Shown here in pieces: positions 11,011 through 23,524 of a stretch of DNA of 64,000 nucleotides. Below the pieces are notes generated by a model that was not told the origin of the DNA, made no database searches, and saw only the letters and a program-made list of their open reading frames with translations. A program made the position numbers and the translations under genes. The stretch's first letter is position 1; every line of letters starts with the position of its first letter. Source of the DNA: Pohlia nutans (Eukaryota; Streptophyta; Bryopsida; Bryales; Mniaceae); assembly GCA_022496805.1 (NCBI GenBank), contig CM040093.1, positions 4,218,501 to 4,282,500 on the forward strand, read 5' to 3'.

Positions 11011-11604
11011 ACTACCCTCCCCTCCTTTTTATAATTATTTTTATAATTATTTTTATAAATTTAAATTCCTCCTTTCCCTATTCCATTGGATTTATTCTAG
11101 AGGAATTGGCTGGTTATTTTCTATGCATCTTTTATGTAGTATACTTGATCCGGCATGTTGTATAGTTATGGTGTTGATTGTTTTGAACGTTTTTTTGATA
11201 AAGGATTCGGGTAGTTAGAATTGTGTTTCGAGGTGTTGCATTGAGGAGATGTATGTAGTTCCACGGGCCCCTGCTGTGATGACTAATAGTGGGGCAACTT
11301 TCCAGCCTTGGTGAGTAATGTTATTGATTAGGGGTTGGTATTTTAGGATTTTGTTTTCTATGGTTTCTTGTGGGAATCTGTCATTGGTGTATGTAAACTC
11401 AATAATTGGATTGTGAGATTGCGTTCGGGGTTAAGTAGTGGGTTGTTTTGGTATGGAAGTCCTCTGACGCACAGTATGTCTGGTTTAAATCGGGCGTTGC
11501 AGTGACATCGTTGTTGGCCGCATGTACAAGGTAGGAGCCATGGGGGTACAGTGTTTTCTTGTAAATTGTTATTGAATGTACTTGCATTCATGAGGGTGTA
11601 GCAT

Positions 11605-12044
11605 CTAGATGTGAATTTTATCAAGTCTAGTTTGCACTCTATTTTTTTAATTTTAAAAATTCCAAGTATTAACAAATTTATTGCTATTGCAAGCTCTGTA
11701 GCTCATGGTTTGAATTACACTACAAAGGACGTTCTCTTTTCGAATTTCAAAATTTGAATAATTTTTTTTATTGCCAGTTTATCATGCGATTCTCCGTTGT
11801 AACTTGCACCCGTTTCAAAATAATTATATTTATTGAAGCTTTTTTGTAATTAATATGAATTTGGAAGTATTTAACTTTTATTTTTACTTTCATTTTTGTA
11901 AATAGTTTGTTTAAATTTTCAAGACTAATAGTAAACATATAATTTCATTCATGAAAATTATTAAAAAAATATATTTTGATAAATCTTGAAGGCTAAATTG
12001 TGCATGAAAGTGTAGTTTGACTTTTTTACAAAGTTAGGGGTTAA
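11605..12044 (-). mobile_element. TTAA-family element F, 5'-truncated copy
   Basis: The reverse complement of this stretch follows the complete copy at 22978-23524 through the blocks AGGTTTGAATTACACTACA, TTATCATGCGATTCTCC, ATATATTTTGATAAATCTTG and GTAGTTTGAC. The right end reads ...AGTTAGGGGTTAA with TTAA at 12041-12044. The left end is lost or diverged. Confidence 0.65.
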
Positions 12045-12533
12045 TATTGTAAAGCAATTTTTTTAATTTTTTTAATTTTTTTTTGTGAAACAAAGGACGT
12101 TTATTCCATTGCATAGAAACAAAACAAACATCATTGAACCGAGAGGCAGCACCTATGGCATTAATTTTTTTGGCAGATTTTTTCCATAATCTAAAAGTAC
12201 AACACAACCTACATAAGTTGGTCCATCACAAGACAAATAAACTTCCAAGTCACCCTCATCTTAGCCCGGTCTCCAACCACTTGGTTATTCATCCAGACTT
12301 CGTCAAATTTGCTAGAAATTTGCTTCGATTAGTGGAATGCTTCTCAATCAATTGCCGAGTCTTGAGCCATGCGATCCATCCATGGTTGAGAACCAGCTCC
12401 CATAATAATACTTCAATCTTCTCTAGCGTCTATGAGTCTTGGCCAAACATCCAGGCGTTTTTGTCTATCTAGCATAGCCAAATTGCAGAGCCACAAAGTA
12501 AGGACCACACTTTAGTACCTCATTTAAGCCGCC

Positions 12534-12785
12534 GTAAAAGCAATTGTTTTTCATTCCATTGGAATATTAAATGTTCATTTAAAAAAATAATTAAGTGATT
12601 CATTTGAAGTCCTATAGATATGAAAATTAACACTTATGTTCATCTAAGCATTTAGGGGTGAATCTCTAAGTGCCTATTTGAACCAAAATATTATTTCTAT
12701 ATCTTTAAGAGTTCAAATGAATCATTTGAGATTTTTTAAGAATGAACATTTAGTACACTAATGGAATGAAAAACAATTGTTTTAC
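12534..12785. mobile_element. ~250-bp MITE with ~45-bp inverted ends
   Basis: The left end GTAAAAGCAATTGTTTTTCA and the right end (reverse complement TGTAAAACAATTGTTTTTCA) continue to match through CATTCCATT and AATGTTCATT. Internal TTCAAATGA / TCATTTGAA extends the palindrome. No coding capacity; the target duplication is unclear. Confidence 0.6.
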
Positions 12786-12970
12786 AATCTTAAATGGTGT
12801 AAATGTACTTAATTTATTTTTATTGTGAAACATTAAAGTTTAAACTGTGTAGGTTTACTTTTGTTTTGAAAACTAAGAAATCAATTCCTAACTATTTTCT
12901 ATTTAATTACATTTGGAAGCTTTTTGGAAGGAACATTTCGCTTACGAATGTAAAAAAAGAGAGGTTACGT

Positions 12971-13519
12971 TTAACCTCTAAGTGACCGATCGACCATTTT
13001 CTGGTCGCAGCCCAAACAACAGTGAGTACCCACAGTCAGAAAATGACATTTTTCAAGTTTTGACATTTTATTGAAATCGGGGGTAGAGATCATGTTCTAG
13101 TGTTGTTTGATACATTTCATTTGCAATATTGATGTTCACTAAGGAAATTTTCAAAGACAAAGACCTCAATATTGTCCTGGTGTTATAAAACTTACTATTT
13201 CGGGAAACTAATGATGTTCTCTCATTTGAAAATTTTGCCTTTTTAATTTTAGAATAGAATGTTTAGTTTTAACCAATCATACCAAATTTCAAATTCTAAA
13301 AATAGGATTTGTAATTTTGGTGAATATTAAATGATAAATGCTTCTAAATTCATTAAATGAGTATTTAAAACTATTTCTAGAAGTTTGACTACACAGATAA
13401 TTACTAAACATCATGCTTCTCATTTTCTCTTTTGGACCAAACATCATCAAAGTTGCAAAAGTAACATTTTATAACACATCTGGGTTTTGCCTTTACCCCC
13501 TCTGTCTTTTGGGGGTTAA
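12971..13519 (+). mobile_element. TTAA-family element A, 549 bp
   Basis: Bounded by TTAA at 12971-12974 and 13516-13519. The left end TTAACCTCTAAGTGACCGAT and the reverse complement of the right end (TTAACCCCCAAAAGACAGAG) share the family start. The interior matches the 548-bp copy at 51677-52224 along its length, including GACCGATCRACCATTTT near the left end and AAGTTG...TTTTATAACACAT near the right. Non-coding. Confidence 0.85.
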
Positions 13520-13567
13520 TGAAACATTTTAAGAATTAAAATTCATTTTCTATGTTTGGTTCATGTA

Positions 13568-13994
13568 CTAATCCCTAATTGACCAAGGATTCATGGTTTT
13601 AAAATGACAAATTTAATGGATCATATAGTAAAACATGTATCGTAGTACATGATTGGCTTCAACACTAATTATATTATTTTGATAAGGGCCGAAATTTTAG
13701 GATTTTTTTTCACTTTTTTCTCAGATTTAAAGAAGGAAATTTTCAAAAAGTATAAGTGCCGAATTTATTTTTAGAAAATTAATTAAATATTCGACATCCT
13801 ATTGTTGAATCCAATCGTGTACTACGGTAATTCAAATAGAACCAAATTTTATATTACTAGAATCAATGAAAAACATTGCATGTATTGGTCTAAAAAAAAT
13901 TAAATTTTGAACAAAAAGAAGTCCACATGAGACACTCTCAAAACTATAAAATAAAATAAATATGAGGCCCGCTTCTTGGTCCTTTAGGGGTTAA
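13568..13994 (+). mobile_element. TTAA-family element D, interrupted by another MITE
   Basis: The left end CTAATCCCTAATTGACCAAG (one-base decay of TTAA) and right end CTTGGTCCTTTAGGGGTTAA match the compact 238-bp copy at 49992-50229. An extra ~190 bp in the middle is explained by the nested element 13641-13826. The right TTAA (13991-13994) is shared with the next element. Confidence 0.8.
13641..13826. mobile_element. ~186-bp MITE nested in element D
   Basis: Ends CGTAGTACATGATTGGCTTC and, as reverse complement, CGTAGTACACGATTGGATTC, followed by AACA on both sides. The sequence on either side continues as element D, so this is a later insertion. Confidence 0.65.
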
Positions 13995-14567
13995 CCCCTA
14001 ACTGCCCAACCATGCATATTTTGCATGATGTACAAATTTCATCCGTAGTTTCTCATCCGTCATGCATTTTTTGTAGTGTGATTTTTTTCCTGAATTTTTT
14101 ATGGGAAGTTAGCTTCATGTATGTGTGATCCGATCAAAAAGGAAACAATTTATGAGAAAATTATGCCTCATTTTGTGTTGCAGTGTTTCACCCAAAATTT
14201 TGAAGATTTTGGTCTAAAAGTGTTATTGAAAAAATAAACTCATAAAATCAAGCATCCAAAAAATCTCCAAAAATCACTACACCTAGAGTACTACATTATA
14301 ACTCATCACAACAAATTTCATCCACATACTATCAATATCTTATTCGTAATTGAATTACAAAATAATTTTTTATTTTATGTTTCAAAATTTATAGAAAAAG
14401 ATTAGTGATAGAAATCATAGATCAAACCGTATAGATAGAATCTAAAATTCAAAATGTATAACTTTTATTCATACATCAAGTTCTAAATATTCATATTAAT
14501 TGCATTTTATAATGCATCTTTGCAAAACTGCCTAAATTGGACATAGGTGAGGACGTTTAGGGGTTAA
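13991..14567 (+). mobile_element. TTAA-family element B, 577 bp
   Basis: TTAA at 13991-13994 and 14564-14567. Left end TTAACCCCTAACTGCCCAAC, right end (reverse complement) TTAACCCCTAAACGTCCTCA. It is the same family as 59352-59921 (inverted), 18852-20499 (interrupted) and 31543-32125. It stops ~70 bp before the GC-richer leader of the U2A' gene. Confidence 0.88.
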
Positions 14568-14985
14568 GGGCTTTTATTTGTTGTTTTTCATGTTCCCTAG
14601 ACCCCGCCCGGTGTTTTCCGTCACTTGCTTCCGTTCTTGCAAGGGAGGTCTTAGGGTTTTAGCGATGGCCGTGTGACTGTCTCTCTCTTCCCCTCGCTCG
14701 ACCTTGCCCCTTTCTTTCTCCAACTGTCTGCTTCAATTGCAGGATTTTGTACACGGCATTTTGTTAGAAGTTCGGGGAGCAAGTCGAGTTCGAGTTCGAG
14801 TTTTTAGGGGAAATTTTTTTGGATTTTTTTTTTTTTTTTGGCAGTAGTTTGGGATCATTTCTATTTGGTGAGTGAGCTGAATGGACGCGAGAGTTATCGT
14901 TGTTTATGACTTCGAGGGATAATAACTAGGTTCGGTTTGAAACCCTCGGCGTAATCGATTATTAGGGTTTCGGCGTCTGTTCGAG
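14568..14985 (+). promoter_or_regulatory. Promoter/leader of U2A'
   Basis: GC content rises after the TTAA element. CT-rich stretches (TGTCTCTCTCTTCCCC near 14675) and a TTAGGGTTT telo-box-like motif (about 14651 and 14963) precede the ATG at 14986. These are common features of plant housekeeping-gene leaders. The transcription start cannot be fixed. Confidence 0.4.
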
Positions 14986-17900
14986 ATGGTGAGATTGACA
15001 GCCGATTTGATTCTGCGCTCGCCTCAGTACTTCAATGCGGTTCGAGAGAGGGAGCTCGACCTTCGCGGTAATAATTTTCAATCAATATTCTGTGACTTTT
15101 CCCCCTTCTTTATTCCTTTTCCTCAATGCACCGTTCATTCTATTTCGTGTTATGTGTCCTTCACGATTACTGTAAATGATTTTTTTATTAAACAGTGTAA
15201 TACCTCTAAAAGAGAGGAAAGAGAAGCTTTTTGAATGAATAGTCAGTCTATCATCAACGGAGCTTGGGATTTACATTTTATTATTTTCCCGAAGGGTATT
15301 CCAATCTTATTCACTAATTAATGGCGTTCGAATTAGCATTAAATCTACGAAGAAATGGTGTATTTTTGTAGGTGCTTAGTGTTCATGAGCACCACAGTCC
15401 AGTTAATCAAGTTACTTTCCGAAGCATGGAAAGATGCTACCATCAATCTGTTGCTCAAATGACCAAGTAATAATGAGATAGAATTTCCAAGTAATAATGT
15501 CATTTTTATGAGATGGACGATGGGATGCTGTAAGTAGCAAGTGTAGTTCAGTCGGTGATTATCCGTTTAGTGAGCCAAGAAGACTCCGTTTTTTAAGTAT
15601 AGTATCACAAAATAATTCACGGGTGTAGAATTGTTCACATTGTTGTACCAGCTAAGACTATGCTACTCTGCCTTATTGAGTTGCTTCCAGGTTTTTATTA
15701 GGTCTACTCTCTTCTGTTTTATTTAGTTTTAATCGTACATAACTTCAGTAATCGTACGATCTCAATACGTAGGCTTCAATTCTCTTTTTTCAATGATCAA
15801 AGCTGTTGGATTGAATGTACCAATTGGAATTTCCTTGTGTAGCAGACATGTTTGAAATCATGAACGATTATTAAGTAGTAGCGTATGGTCTACCTTGTCA
15901 AACTTCTGGTCATATTACTCAAATTAAGACCATGTTTGGGCTTGAACTGTTCAGGCAATAAAATCGGAGTTATTGAAAATCTGGGAGCCACGGAGGTAAT
16001 ACTTTCTCACTTTTGTGTCATTGAATCTTGTTATTTTGAGATTTCTGGTATATCTTTGTGGGTTCGATTGGTGATCGATTGCTACCCAGATCGTTTTTCC
16101 TCATAAAAACATAGTTTCTACTCGTTTCAAAATTTGGTTTGCGGATCGAGAACTTACCTTCCTGGTGAAATTTCAGGACCAGCATGCGAGCATTGACTTA
16201 TCAGACAATGAGATAGTGAAGCTTGAGGGCTTTCCACATCTGAAGCGTCTTACAACTCTGCTTGTGAACAACAATAGAATAGCACGCATCAACTCTAATA
16301 TTGGAGGTAATTCTCAGGACCTTGGACGTAACTACTACTCAGTAACGTAATTTTCATGAAGATATGGTTTTGAGAAATTTGTCTTCAGGAGTCTTGACCC
16401 TCAAAATTGTTCTGATGCATGTGCATACTCTGTTCGACTTTGCAAGAGACCGTCTTGTAATCCTGAAATCCGGCTCACGGTTGCTTGGTCTGAGTGAAAA
16501 TTGAGTGGAGGGTACATTTGTGGTGTCGCCAATCATAACAAAATAGTCTTTTATCTTTGTTACCTGCTAAAGCGTTGGCACGCTCTTCAAGTAGGAACAT
16601 GAAATTGTGCAGATTTAGTGAGCTGTAGTTGTGCACTAACTTAATTGTGTCTGGTCTCATTTAGAGAGTTTTTCACCGATTGAACCTGGGAATAAGATAA
16701 GAATCATTTTTACATGACAGTGAGTCCTTCAGGTGGGCTGTTAGTAATATGAATAGGTCCAGGAAGATGAAGTCTCCTTGAGCATTATGTTAAAAAGTGT
16801 ATTTTAGTGCATGAATCATCTTGATAAGTTGTGTGAAAGTTGTGGTTGTGCAGCGGCTTTACCAAAGTTGGAGACATTGGTGCTCACAAACAATCGGCTT
16901 TCAAATCTGGTGGACCTTGACCATCTTGCGGCACTTGTGAATCTGCAGAATTTGTGCCTGCTGGATAACGTTGTCACGAAGAGGACAAACTATCGGTTGC
17001 ATCTGATTCACAAGCTCCCCAAGCTCAGGCTTCTTGACTTCAAAAAAGTGAAGCTAAAGGTACATTAATACGATGCACCAGTCTTCATCTGCTTGCTTCT
17101 GTTCAACAGTGCATGGAGACTTTGGCCTTGTACCTGTCAAGTCACTTGGTTGCAGGGAATGGAAAGGTAAACTGTCAATTTGATTGGAGTCACTTATTGT
17201 GTGGAATGAAGGGATTTTTTTTCCCGTGGAGATGAATTTCTCAGCTGGAGGATGATGGAGCTTGTTTTGGAAGCAGCATATATGCTGAAGATCTTTGGTC
17301 TGCCTCAAATGGTTATGTTAAATTATGCAGTGACCACCTCGTAGTCCTATCAGGAAGTCATTTTTGGTGGTTTCGTTTAACTCGTTCTTATTGTTTACTA
17401 ATTTTTATATCTTTGCTGCAGGAACGGCAAGAAGCTCAGAAATTGTTTGCAGCTGGAAATGGTCAACTTGCCAAAGCCCCACCTTCCCCAGCCAAAACTT
17501 TTGTCCCTGGGGAAATTCCTAGTGATGATCTTCCAGAGACTGTCCCCGCTCCAGTGGAGGAACCTTCTCGGAAAGGACCAACTCCAGAGCAGATTATCGC
17601 CATCAAGGTACCGCAATTTTAATTCCAGGCTTGTCTTCTCGTCTTCTTTCACCTTTGACTCTCCTCGGTTATCTTTTCCGCAAGGTTGTGAAGGTCATGT
17701 TCTTGCTGATAGAATAAGGCAAGAAAAGCTCCTTAGTTCTTTGAAATTTGCTTTGTGTGGCACGACTGGTAGTGATTGCTATATTACGTCAATGATGACA
17801 GGTCAGCTCTGTTGGAGACATCTGCCATCACTTCCTGTTCTGTTGATTCTTGATTGTTCTTTTTGAAAACCTGGTGGGAACCCAGGTTTACTGATTACGT

Positions 17901-18468
17901 TCTCTTTTCTTGTGATCCAGACTGCCATTGCAAATTCTCAGACACTCGAGGAGGTTGCGAGGCTTGAAAAGGTATCTGCATGGTATACCTGTCTCAAGAT
18001 TTCGAGATTCTTTATTTCGTTAAGTGTAGTACATACAGAAAGTTTGCAACCATTGGTTACAGCTTCACTGAATTTTACCAGTACAGCAGCTTTGCTGTTA
18101 AATTGTGCTTGCATTAAGATAAGATTCTTTTTGCGCAGGCTCTTAAACAAGGACAACTACCCTCAGATATTGTGCTGCCTGGAGACGATGCTTCAAAATT
18201 ACCTACAACAGACACCAACACTGGTGTCCCGCCAAGTACTCAGCAACCAGAAGAGACCACTGCAATGGAAGAGGTAATCATGTTCTCCTTCCCTTAATTG
18301 CTCCAAAATGTGACTGTAATTCAGAGTTTTTAACGGATGCTATTAGTTCTGTAAGTTATGGATTCATGAAACTATACTGAAGTCTAGAAGTTGATGTACT
18401 CTTCAATATGCAATTTTTTGGGTACCCTGACTGACACATATCGCGTTGCCTCTTCTAAACAGGGTTAA
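14986..18468 (+). CDS. U2A': U2 small nuclear ribonucleoprotein A' (leucine-rich repeat protein of the U2 snRNP)
   Basis: Eight exons join in frame to 278 residues: 14986-15067, 15955-15995, 16177-16306, 16854-17059, 17422-17607, 17921-17971, 18139-18273 and 18463-18468. The N-terminus MVRLTADLILRSPQYFNAVR then ERELDLRG, GNKIGVIENLGATED, IDLSDNEIVKLEGFP, LLVNNNRIARI, LVLTNNRLSNLVDLDHLAAL, LLDNVVTKRTNYRLHLIHKL and LRLLDFKKVK is the family signature: five LRRs plus the LRRcap. U2A' pairs with U2B'' and binds stem-loop IV of U2 snRNA in the nucleus. The acidic/proline-rich tail (PTPEQIIAIK, EEVARLEKALKQGQLP) is also plant-typical. The last exon adds only Gly and the stop. It is slightly longer than the ~250 residues usual for plants. 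Nothing in it is disrupted. Confidence 0.96.
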
Positions 18469-19072
18469 ATGTGATGGAGACGAGTTCTCATAGGTATCTG
18501 CAAGGGACATAATTTACCTTGAGCAAATTTTGTGGGTGGCTGGGTCCAGTCCATTTCAAGTAGAGTGCAGCATGATTAAGTGTTTTGAGTCTAGCTGATT
18601 AGTGTTGATCAGCTGTTGCCATGTAAATGCAAAATTCAGTCACTGAAGGCTAGCTTCTTTGATACCTTTGAAACTATAAGTAACGACGAGATTTGAAAAA
18701 TGAAGGCCTGCAGCAGAGTAACTTGGCATGTGTTTCTACCTGTTAATGGTGTTTTCTGTACACTAATAAAATAAACAAAATGAAGTAAACTAATCCTAAG
18801 CAAACCATAATTCGATGTATGGAATATCACTCTGTATCAAGTCAGCTTTCCTTAACCCCAGAAAGTGGACGATGTACAGAATCAAACACAGTTTTCTCAT
18901 CCATCATTGACTTTTTGCAGCGTGGATTTTTTTACTATATATTTTATGGGAAGTTAGTTTCATGCGTGTGTGATCTGATTACAAAGGGGATGATTTGTGA
19001 ATTTTTTTTATGCCTCATTTCATGTTGCAGTGATTCACCCAAAATTTTGAAGATTTCAGTGTAAAAGTGCTC

Positions 19073-19620
19073 TTAACCCTTTAACGTCCCAGTTCATTGT
19101 TGTTTTCAAAAATTTGTTATAAAATGTTTGATGAAAACCAAAAATGGAGTTGATGTACAAAAAAAAGTTGTAAATGTCAATGTGAAGATCACATCTGTAC
19201 GGTTGGATTTGTCATATTTTTTTTAAATATTTTTTTATTGATTTTGCAAGCTTTTCTTTTGAAATTCAATTAAAAATCATGAATTGACGGATTTTAAAAA
19301 AAAATTATTGGAATGAAATTGGAATAACATGCACTACGAGATGGTATGGTTTCCATTATTTGATTATACTTATTTTGGAAAATCATCTTCAAGGTCTCAC
19401 TTTTTGAACTAAGAATGAAACTTGACATAAACCACTTCTGTTGTTTTTCCAAAAATCATAATAACCTATTTTGAAGATCCAAACCGTACAAAGAATAGTG
19501 AACTTGCACAAGAACCATGAGAAATTTTGGTGGATGAAAACTGTCCAATTTGAATGGAATTCTAACAGTTTGAATCTGTGCAGCGTCCACTATGTGGACG
19601 CAGGCGCCTGAAAGGGTTGA
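19073..19620 (+). mobile_element. TTAA-family element C, copy 1 of an inverted pair
   Basis: Begins TTAACCCTTTAACGTCCCAG. Ends ...CGTCCACTATGTGGACGCAG, a small palindrome, then GCGCCTGAAAGGGTTGA, the last four bases being a decayed TTAA shared with copy 2. Compare the full copy at 24325-24862. Confidence 0.85.
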
Positions 19621-20161
19621 CCCTTTAACGTGCCAGGGTTCACTATGTGGATGACGCACAGATTGAAACTGCTAGATTCTCATTCAAATTGGACAGTTTT
19701 CATCCACCAAAATTTCTCTTGGTTCTTGAGCAAGTTGACTATCTTTTGTACGGTTTGGATCTTCAAAATAGGTTATTATGATTTTTTTTAAACCAACACA
19801 ATTGATTTATGTCAAGTTTCATTTTCAGTTCAAAAAGTGGGACCTTAAATATGATTTTTCAAAATAAGTAGAGCCAAATAATGGAAACCATACCGTCTTG
19901 TAGTGCATGTTATTCCAATTTCATTACCATTTTTTTTATTTTAAATTGTGCTAATTTGGGATTTTTAATTGAATTTCAAGAGAAAACCTTGCAAAATTAA
20001 TTTAGAAATATAAAATAAAAATAGAATAAATCCGTATAGATGTGATCTTCACATTGACATTTACAACTTTGCTTTGACCATCAACCCCATTTTTGGTTTT
20101 CATCAAACATTTTATAACGCTTCTTTGAAAACACTGTTGAATCGGGACGTTAAAGGGTTAA
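19617..20161 (-). mobile_element. TTAA-family element C, copy 2, inverted
   Basis: Reads as the reverse complement of copy 1: ACCCTTTAACGTGCCAGGG at the start, GATGAAAACC reversed as GGTTTTCATC near the end, and CGGGACGTTAAAGGGTTAA at the right end. Copies 1 and 2 form a ~1.09-kb imperfect palindrome. Confidence 0.85.
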
Positions 20162-20499
20162 AAAAGTCAACTCATAAAATTAAGCATCCAAAAAATCTCC
20201 AAAAATGACTACACTTATAGTATTACATTTCAACTAATCACAACAAATTTCATGTACAAATTGTTAATATCTTATTTGTAATCAAATTACAAAAGAATTT
20301 TGAATTTCAAGATTCAAATTTTATACAAAAATATTGATGATAGCAATCGCAAATCTAACAATATGGATAGAATCTAAATTTTATAATGTACAACTTTTAA
20401 TCATACATCAAGTGCAAAATATCCCTCTAGGTTGCATTTTGTGATGCACTTTTGCAAAACTACCAAATTTAGAGAGGGGTGAGGACGTTTAGGGATTAA

Positions 20500-21240
20500 A
20501 TACTTAGTGAACAAACTTCTACAACTAGAATGGCTCTTTTTCATTCATTTCATGGGCAGTGTCTACCAATATTGCCCTCATATTATGGCTGGTACATGGT
20601 GGTAATAGGTTGATGTATCGAAGTGCTTCAATTATGGTACCTATGCATAATGTTCTGGAGTATGAAGGCATGGGTCTTTTTTAAATGGTAGCATTGTTGA
20701 AGAAGGACCCATGCCTTCACATTTAAGAATGTTATGCATGTAAAAAACCACCAAAGATTCATCGAACGTATATAATATTGTTAGAGTAAATATAAACGAG
20801 GGGAAGTGTGGTTGGTTGAATGCAACAACAATTGTAGGTGTCATCAATACCATACACCTATACAGTTAAAAATTAATTGCTAAAACTTATGCCTAATTTT
20901 AAGGAAATTCGAGCACATATTTGCCAAAACAAAAAATAATTAAATTTAGAAATTCCCAAATTGTGGAAATTCATAGAAAACTTATTATTCAATTATGAAT
21001 GAAAGTTTTTGGGTTATACATCATGTTTAATGTTTACAGTATGAGGTGCCTAATCTTTTTAAATTAAATTTGAAAATGCCCAAATATGGGAAATCCCTTT
21101 TTTTTTGGTCCATAACTTTTTTTCAACTTTTATTAATTATTAGTGGGCATTGAGGTGCCCAAGGTGCTACCAACCTACGGTGATTATAGTTGATTTCCTT
21201 TCATCTATAAATTAGATTCATCCACTTCCATTAGAAGAAA
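20500..21240. other. AT-rich spacer, no gene seen
   Basis: It holds a short inverted match (about 20648-20735: CATAATGTTCT...GAAGGCATGGGTC and GACCCATGCCTTC...AATGTTATGCATG), a ~90-bp hairpin that may be a small MITE. No supported coding sequence. Confidence 0.4.
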
Positions 21241-21256
21241 TCTTAGGCATCAGATT

Positions 21257-21258
<2 letters not shown>

Positions 21259-21315
<57 letters not shown>
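21259..21315. repeat. (AT)n microsatellite, ~28 units
   Basis: Uninterrupted AT dinucleotides over 57 bp. Confidence 0.98.
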
Positions 21316-21320
<5 letters not shown>

Positions 21321-22249
21321 CATGTGAAAATGGAATTTTAATCTTATTGTTTATATTAAATAATAATAAGAAACAATAAAAAAATTAATTTTTTATTTTA
21401 TTTTAATGAGCTGCAATAATTGCTAGCCACTTACTACATCATGATTGCTATCACCAATCTAAGGCTACGCTAAATGGCTTATTTAGTGTTCAAAGAGAAT
21501 TGATGTCTTTTATCACAATTCGTTCAAAGGTGAAGAGAAATAGTGTCCTTTGACACTATATAGGAGTTCGCCACTTGTCATCCTCACTTTCATTGAGAGG
21601 GCCATGTTCTTTTTAAGTAATGAGAGTGACATGAGGTGGTATGCCATATTTATTATAAAGTTGCTATATGTCATTGGAACACTACATTCATTTTTTTCTT
21701 ACGATGACACTATATCTCTCTAAAATTAAACACGGTGTCCGAGTTTAGAAATAGTGTCCTGGGACATTAAATACGCCATTCATTGTAGAGTTAGATTTAA
21801 ATTCAAAGCCTCATATTTCACAATGATGAATACTTGAGGCCACTTCTCATACTTGAAATCAGCCATCATGCTTGTACGTACATAGAGTAAATAAGTGATT
21901 AATTGTACCTTTAAAAAAAATTGACACCACAAACACGCAATTTGCTATTTATGCACTTGGCCAAGTGCGTTATTTCATGAGCAAATCTTGCTTTAAAAAT
22001 TTTGTGTAAAAAGTTCTCTAAAAAAACAACGATTTTGTCTTTCTACAATTACTTTCATTGTAAACAAACAATTCTTTAATTTATTTTTTATTCTTATCTT
22101 TATCTTCTCTTTTATCTTTTCTTTATCTTGTTTCATTTATCTTATTTCTTTCTTGTCTTCATTTTCCTTTCCTTCTTGTCTTCTTCTTTTTCTTCTATTT
22201 TTTCTTCATTCCTCTTGTGGCAGCCGCAAACCCTACACCCACACCAAAG

Positions 22250-22279
<30 letters not shown>
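22250..22279. repeat. A(30) homopolymer
   Basis: Thirty consecutive A residues at the inner edge of the left terminal repeat. The matching arm near 23835-23885 has a shorter, interrupted T/A run. Confidence 0.95.
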
Positions 22280-22281
<2 letters not shown>

Positions 22282-22977
22282 ATAGTTTCTGTGGGCTACT
22301 GAGTGCACGGCCGCGCACCCAATCCCTCATAATCTCCTATCTCACTCTCTCTTCCTCTCCCTCTCTCCTCTCCCTCTGCCTCATCATGTCCAAAATAAAT
22401 TTGTAGTTCCAATGGGAATTTACAAAATAATGACTAGGATCGTAAGAATAAAACTGAGAACGAGAAATAAGTTATCCTACGATAATTTAAACGCATGATA
22501 GTAAGATACAAATTAGCTTAAATTCAGATATACCTATAATGAGCGATGACGTGGCATAACATGTTGAAGGCACCTTGTGTACGTCGTTCTAACACTCATT
22601 TTTGTGTGTTGGGTGGCATGGGTACAAGTGAGACATGCTTGCTCAAGATTGGGATATAGAGCAACCATTACTGCACTTCTAGTTTTCATTTAAATGCTAC
22701 TCTACACTTTCTTGCAATGAACTCTTGAATGAATGCTTCATATGTGAGTAATTTGCACAGCAATTAACTTCTCGATGAGCAGTATGATTGTTCAGGATAG
22801 TCTATGATCGTTAACCATAGAGCATGCGTATTCAGAATTACACGAACGCAAAGGTTGCCAGTAAATGCTCATAGATTGATTGCAGTATTTGAATAGGTAT
22901 TTCAATAATTAATAGCATTATACAAGGGTATAAAATACCCGCCCTCCCTCCCGGTCATGCATGATGATCGTGCTTGA

Positions 22978-23524
22978 TTAACCCTTAAACGTACCACTCC
23001 TTTGTAGGAAAGTCAAACTACACAATTTAGCCTTCAAGATTTATCAAAATATATTTTGTAATATTTTTCATGCATGGAATTGAATGTTTCCTATCAGTCT
23101 TGAAATTTTCAGATTTTTTAAATTTAATACGGCCTTTTTAACAAATTTTTAAGTCAAATACTTCAAAAAATAAATTTTATTACAAAAAAGCTTTAAAAAA
23201 TTAATATTTTTTTGGGAGCAGGTACAAATTACAATGGAGAATCACATGATATGTTTTCCATAGAATTTTTTAATTTAAATTATGAAATTCGAAAGGTGAA
23301 CATCCTATGTAGTGTAATTCAAACCTTGAGCTACAAAGCTTGCACAAGCAATAAAATACTCAATAATTGGAATTTTTAAGATTTGAAAAGTGGAGTACAA
23401 ACTAGACTTAATAAACTTCATTTTCTTAGTTGGGTGTATTAGCAACAAAAGTCATCTTCAAGATCAAAATTGGGTTTGACCAACAAACATCCAGAAACTG
23501 GACGCTGGGACGTTTAGGGGTTAA
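22978..23524 (+). mobile_element. TTAA-family element F, 547 bp, complete
   Basis: TTAA at 22978-22981 and 23521-23524. Left end TTAACCCTTAAACGTACCAC; right end reverse complement TTAACCCCTAAACGTCCCAG. It is inserted within the middle of the long-terminal-repeat element. Non-coding. Confidence 0.85.

Larger units (their letters stand above)
18852..20499 (+). mobile_element. TTAA-family element B, split by a nested head-to-head pair of element C
   Basis: Left part 18852-19072 and right part 20162-20499 together follow the B copy at 13991-14567 (TTTATGGGAAGTTAG, GTGTGATC, CACCCAAAATTTTGAAGATT; then AACTCATAAAAT, AATCTCCAAAAAT, GTGAGGACGTTTAGGGATTAA). TTAA at 18852-18855 and 20496-20499. The interruption runs from TTAA 19073-19076 to TTAA 20158-20161. 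The B copy at 59352-59921 has a single TTAA at the matching position (59683-59686). Confidence 0.85.
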
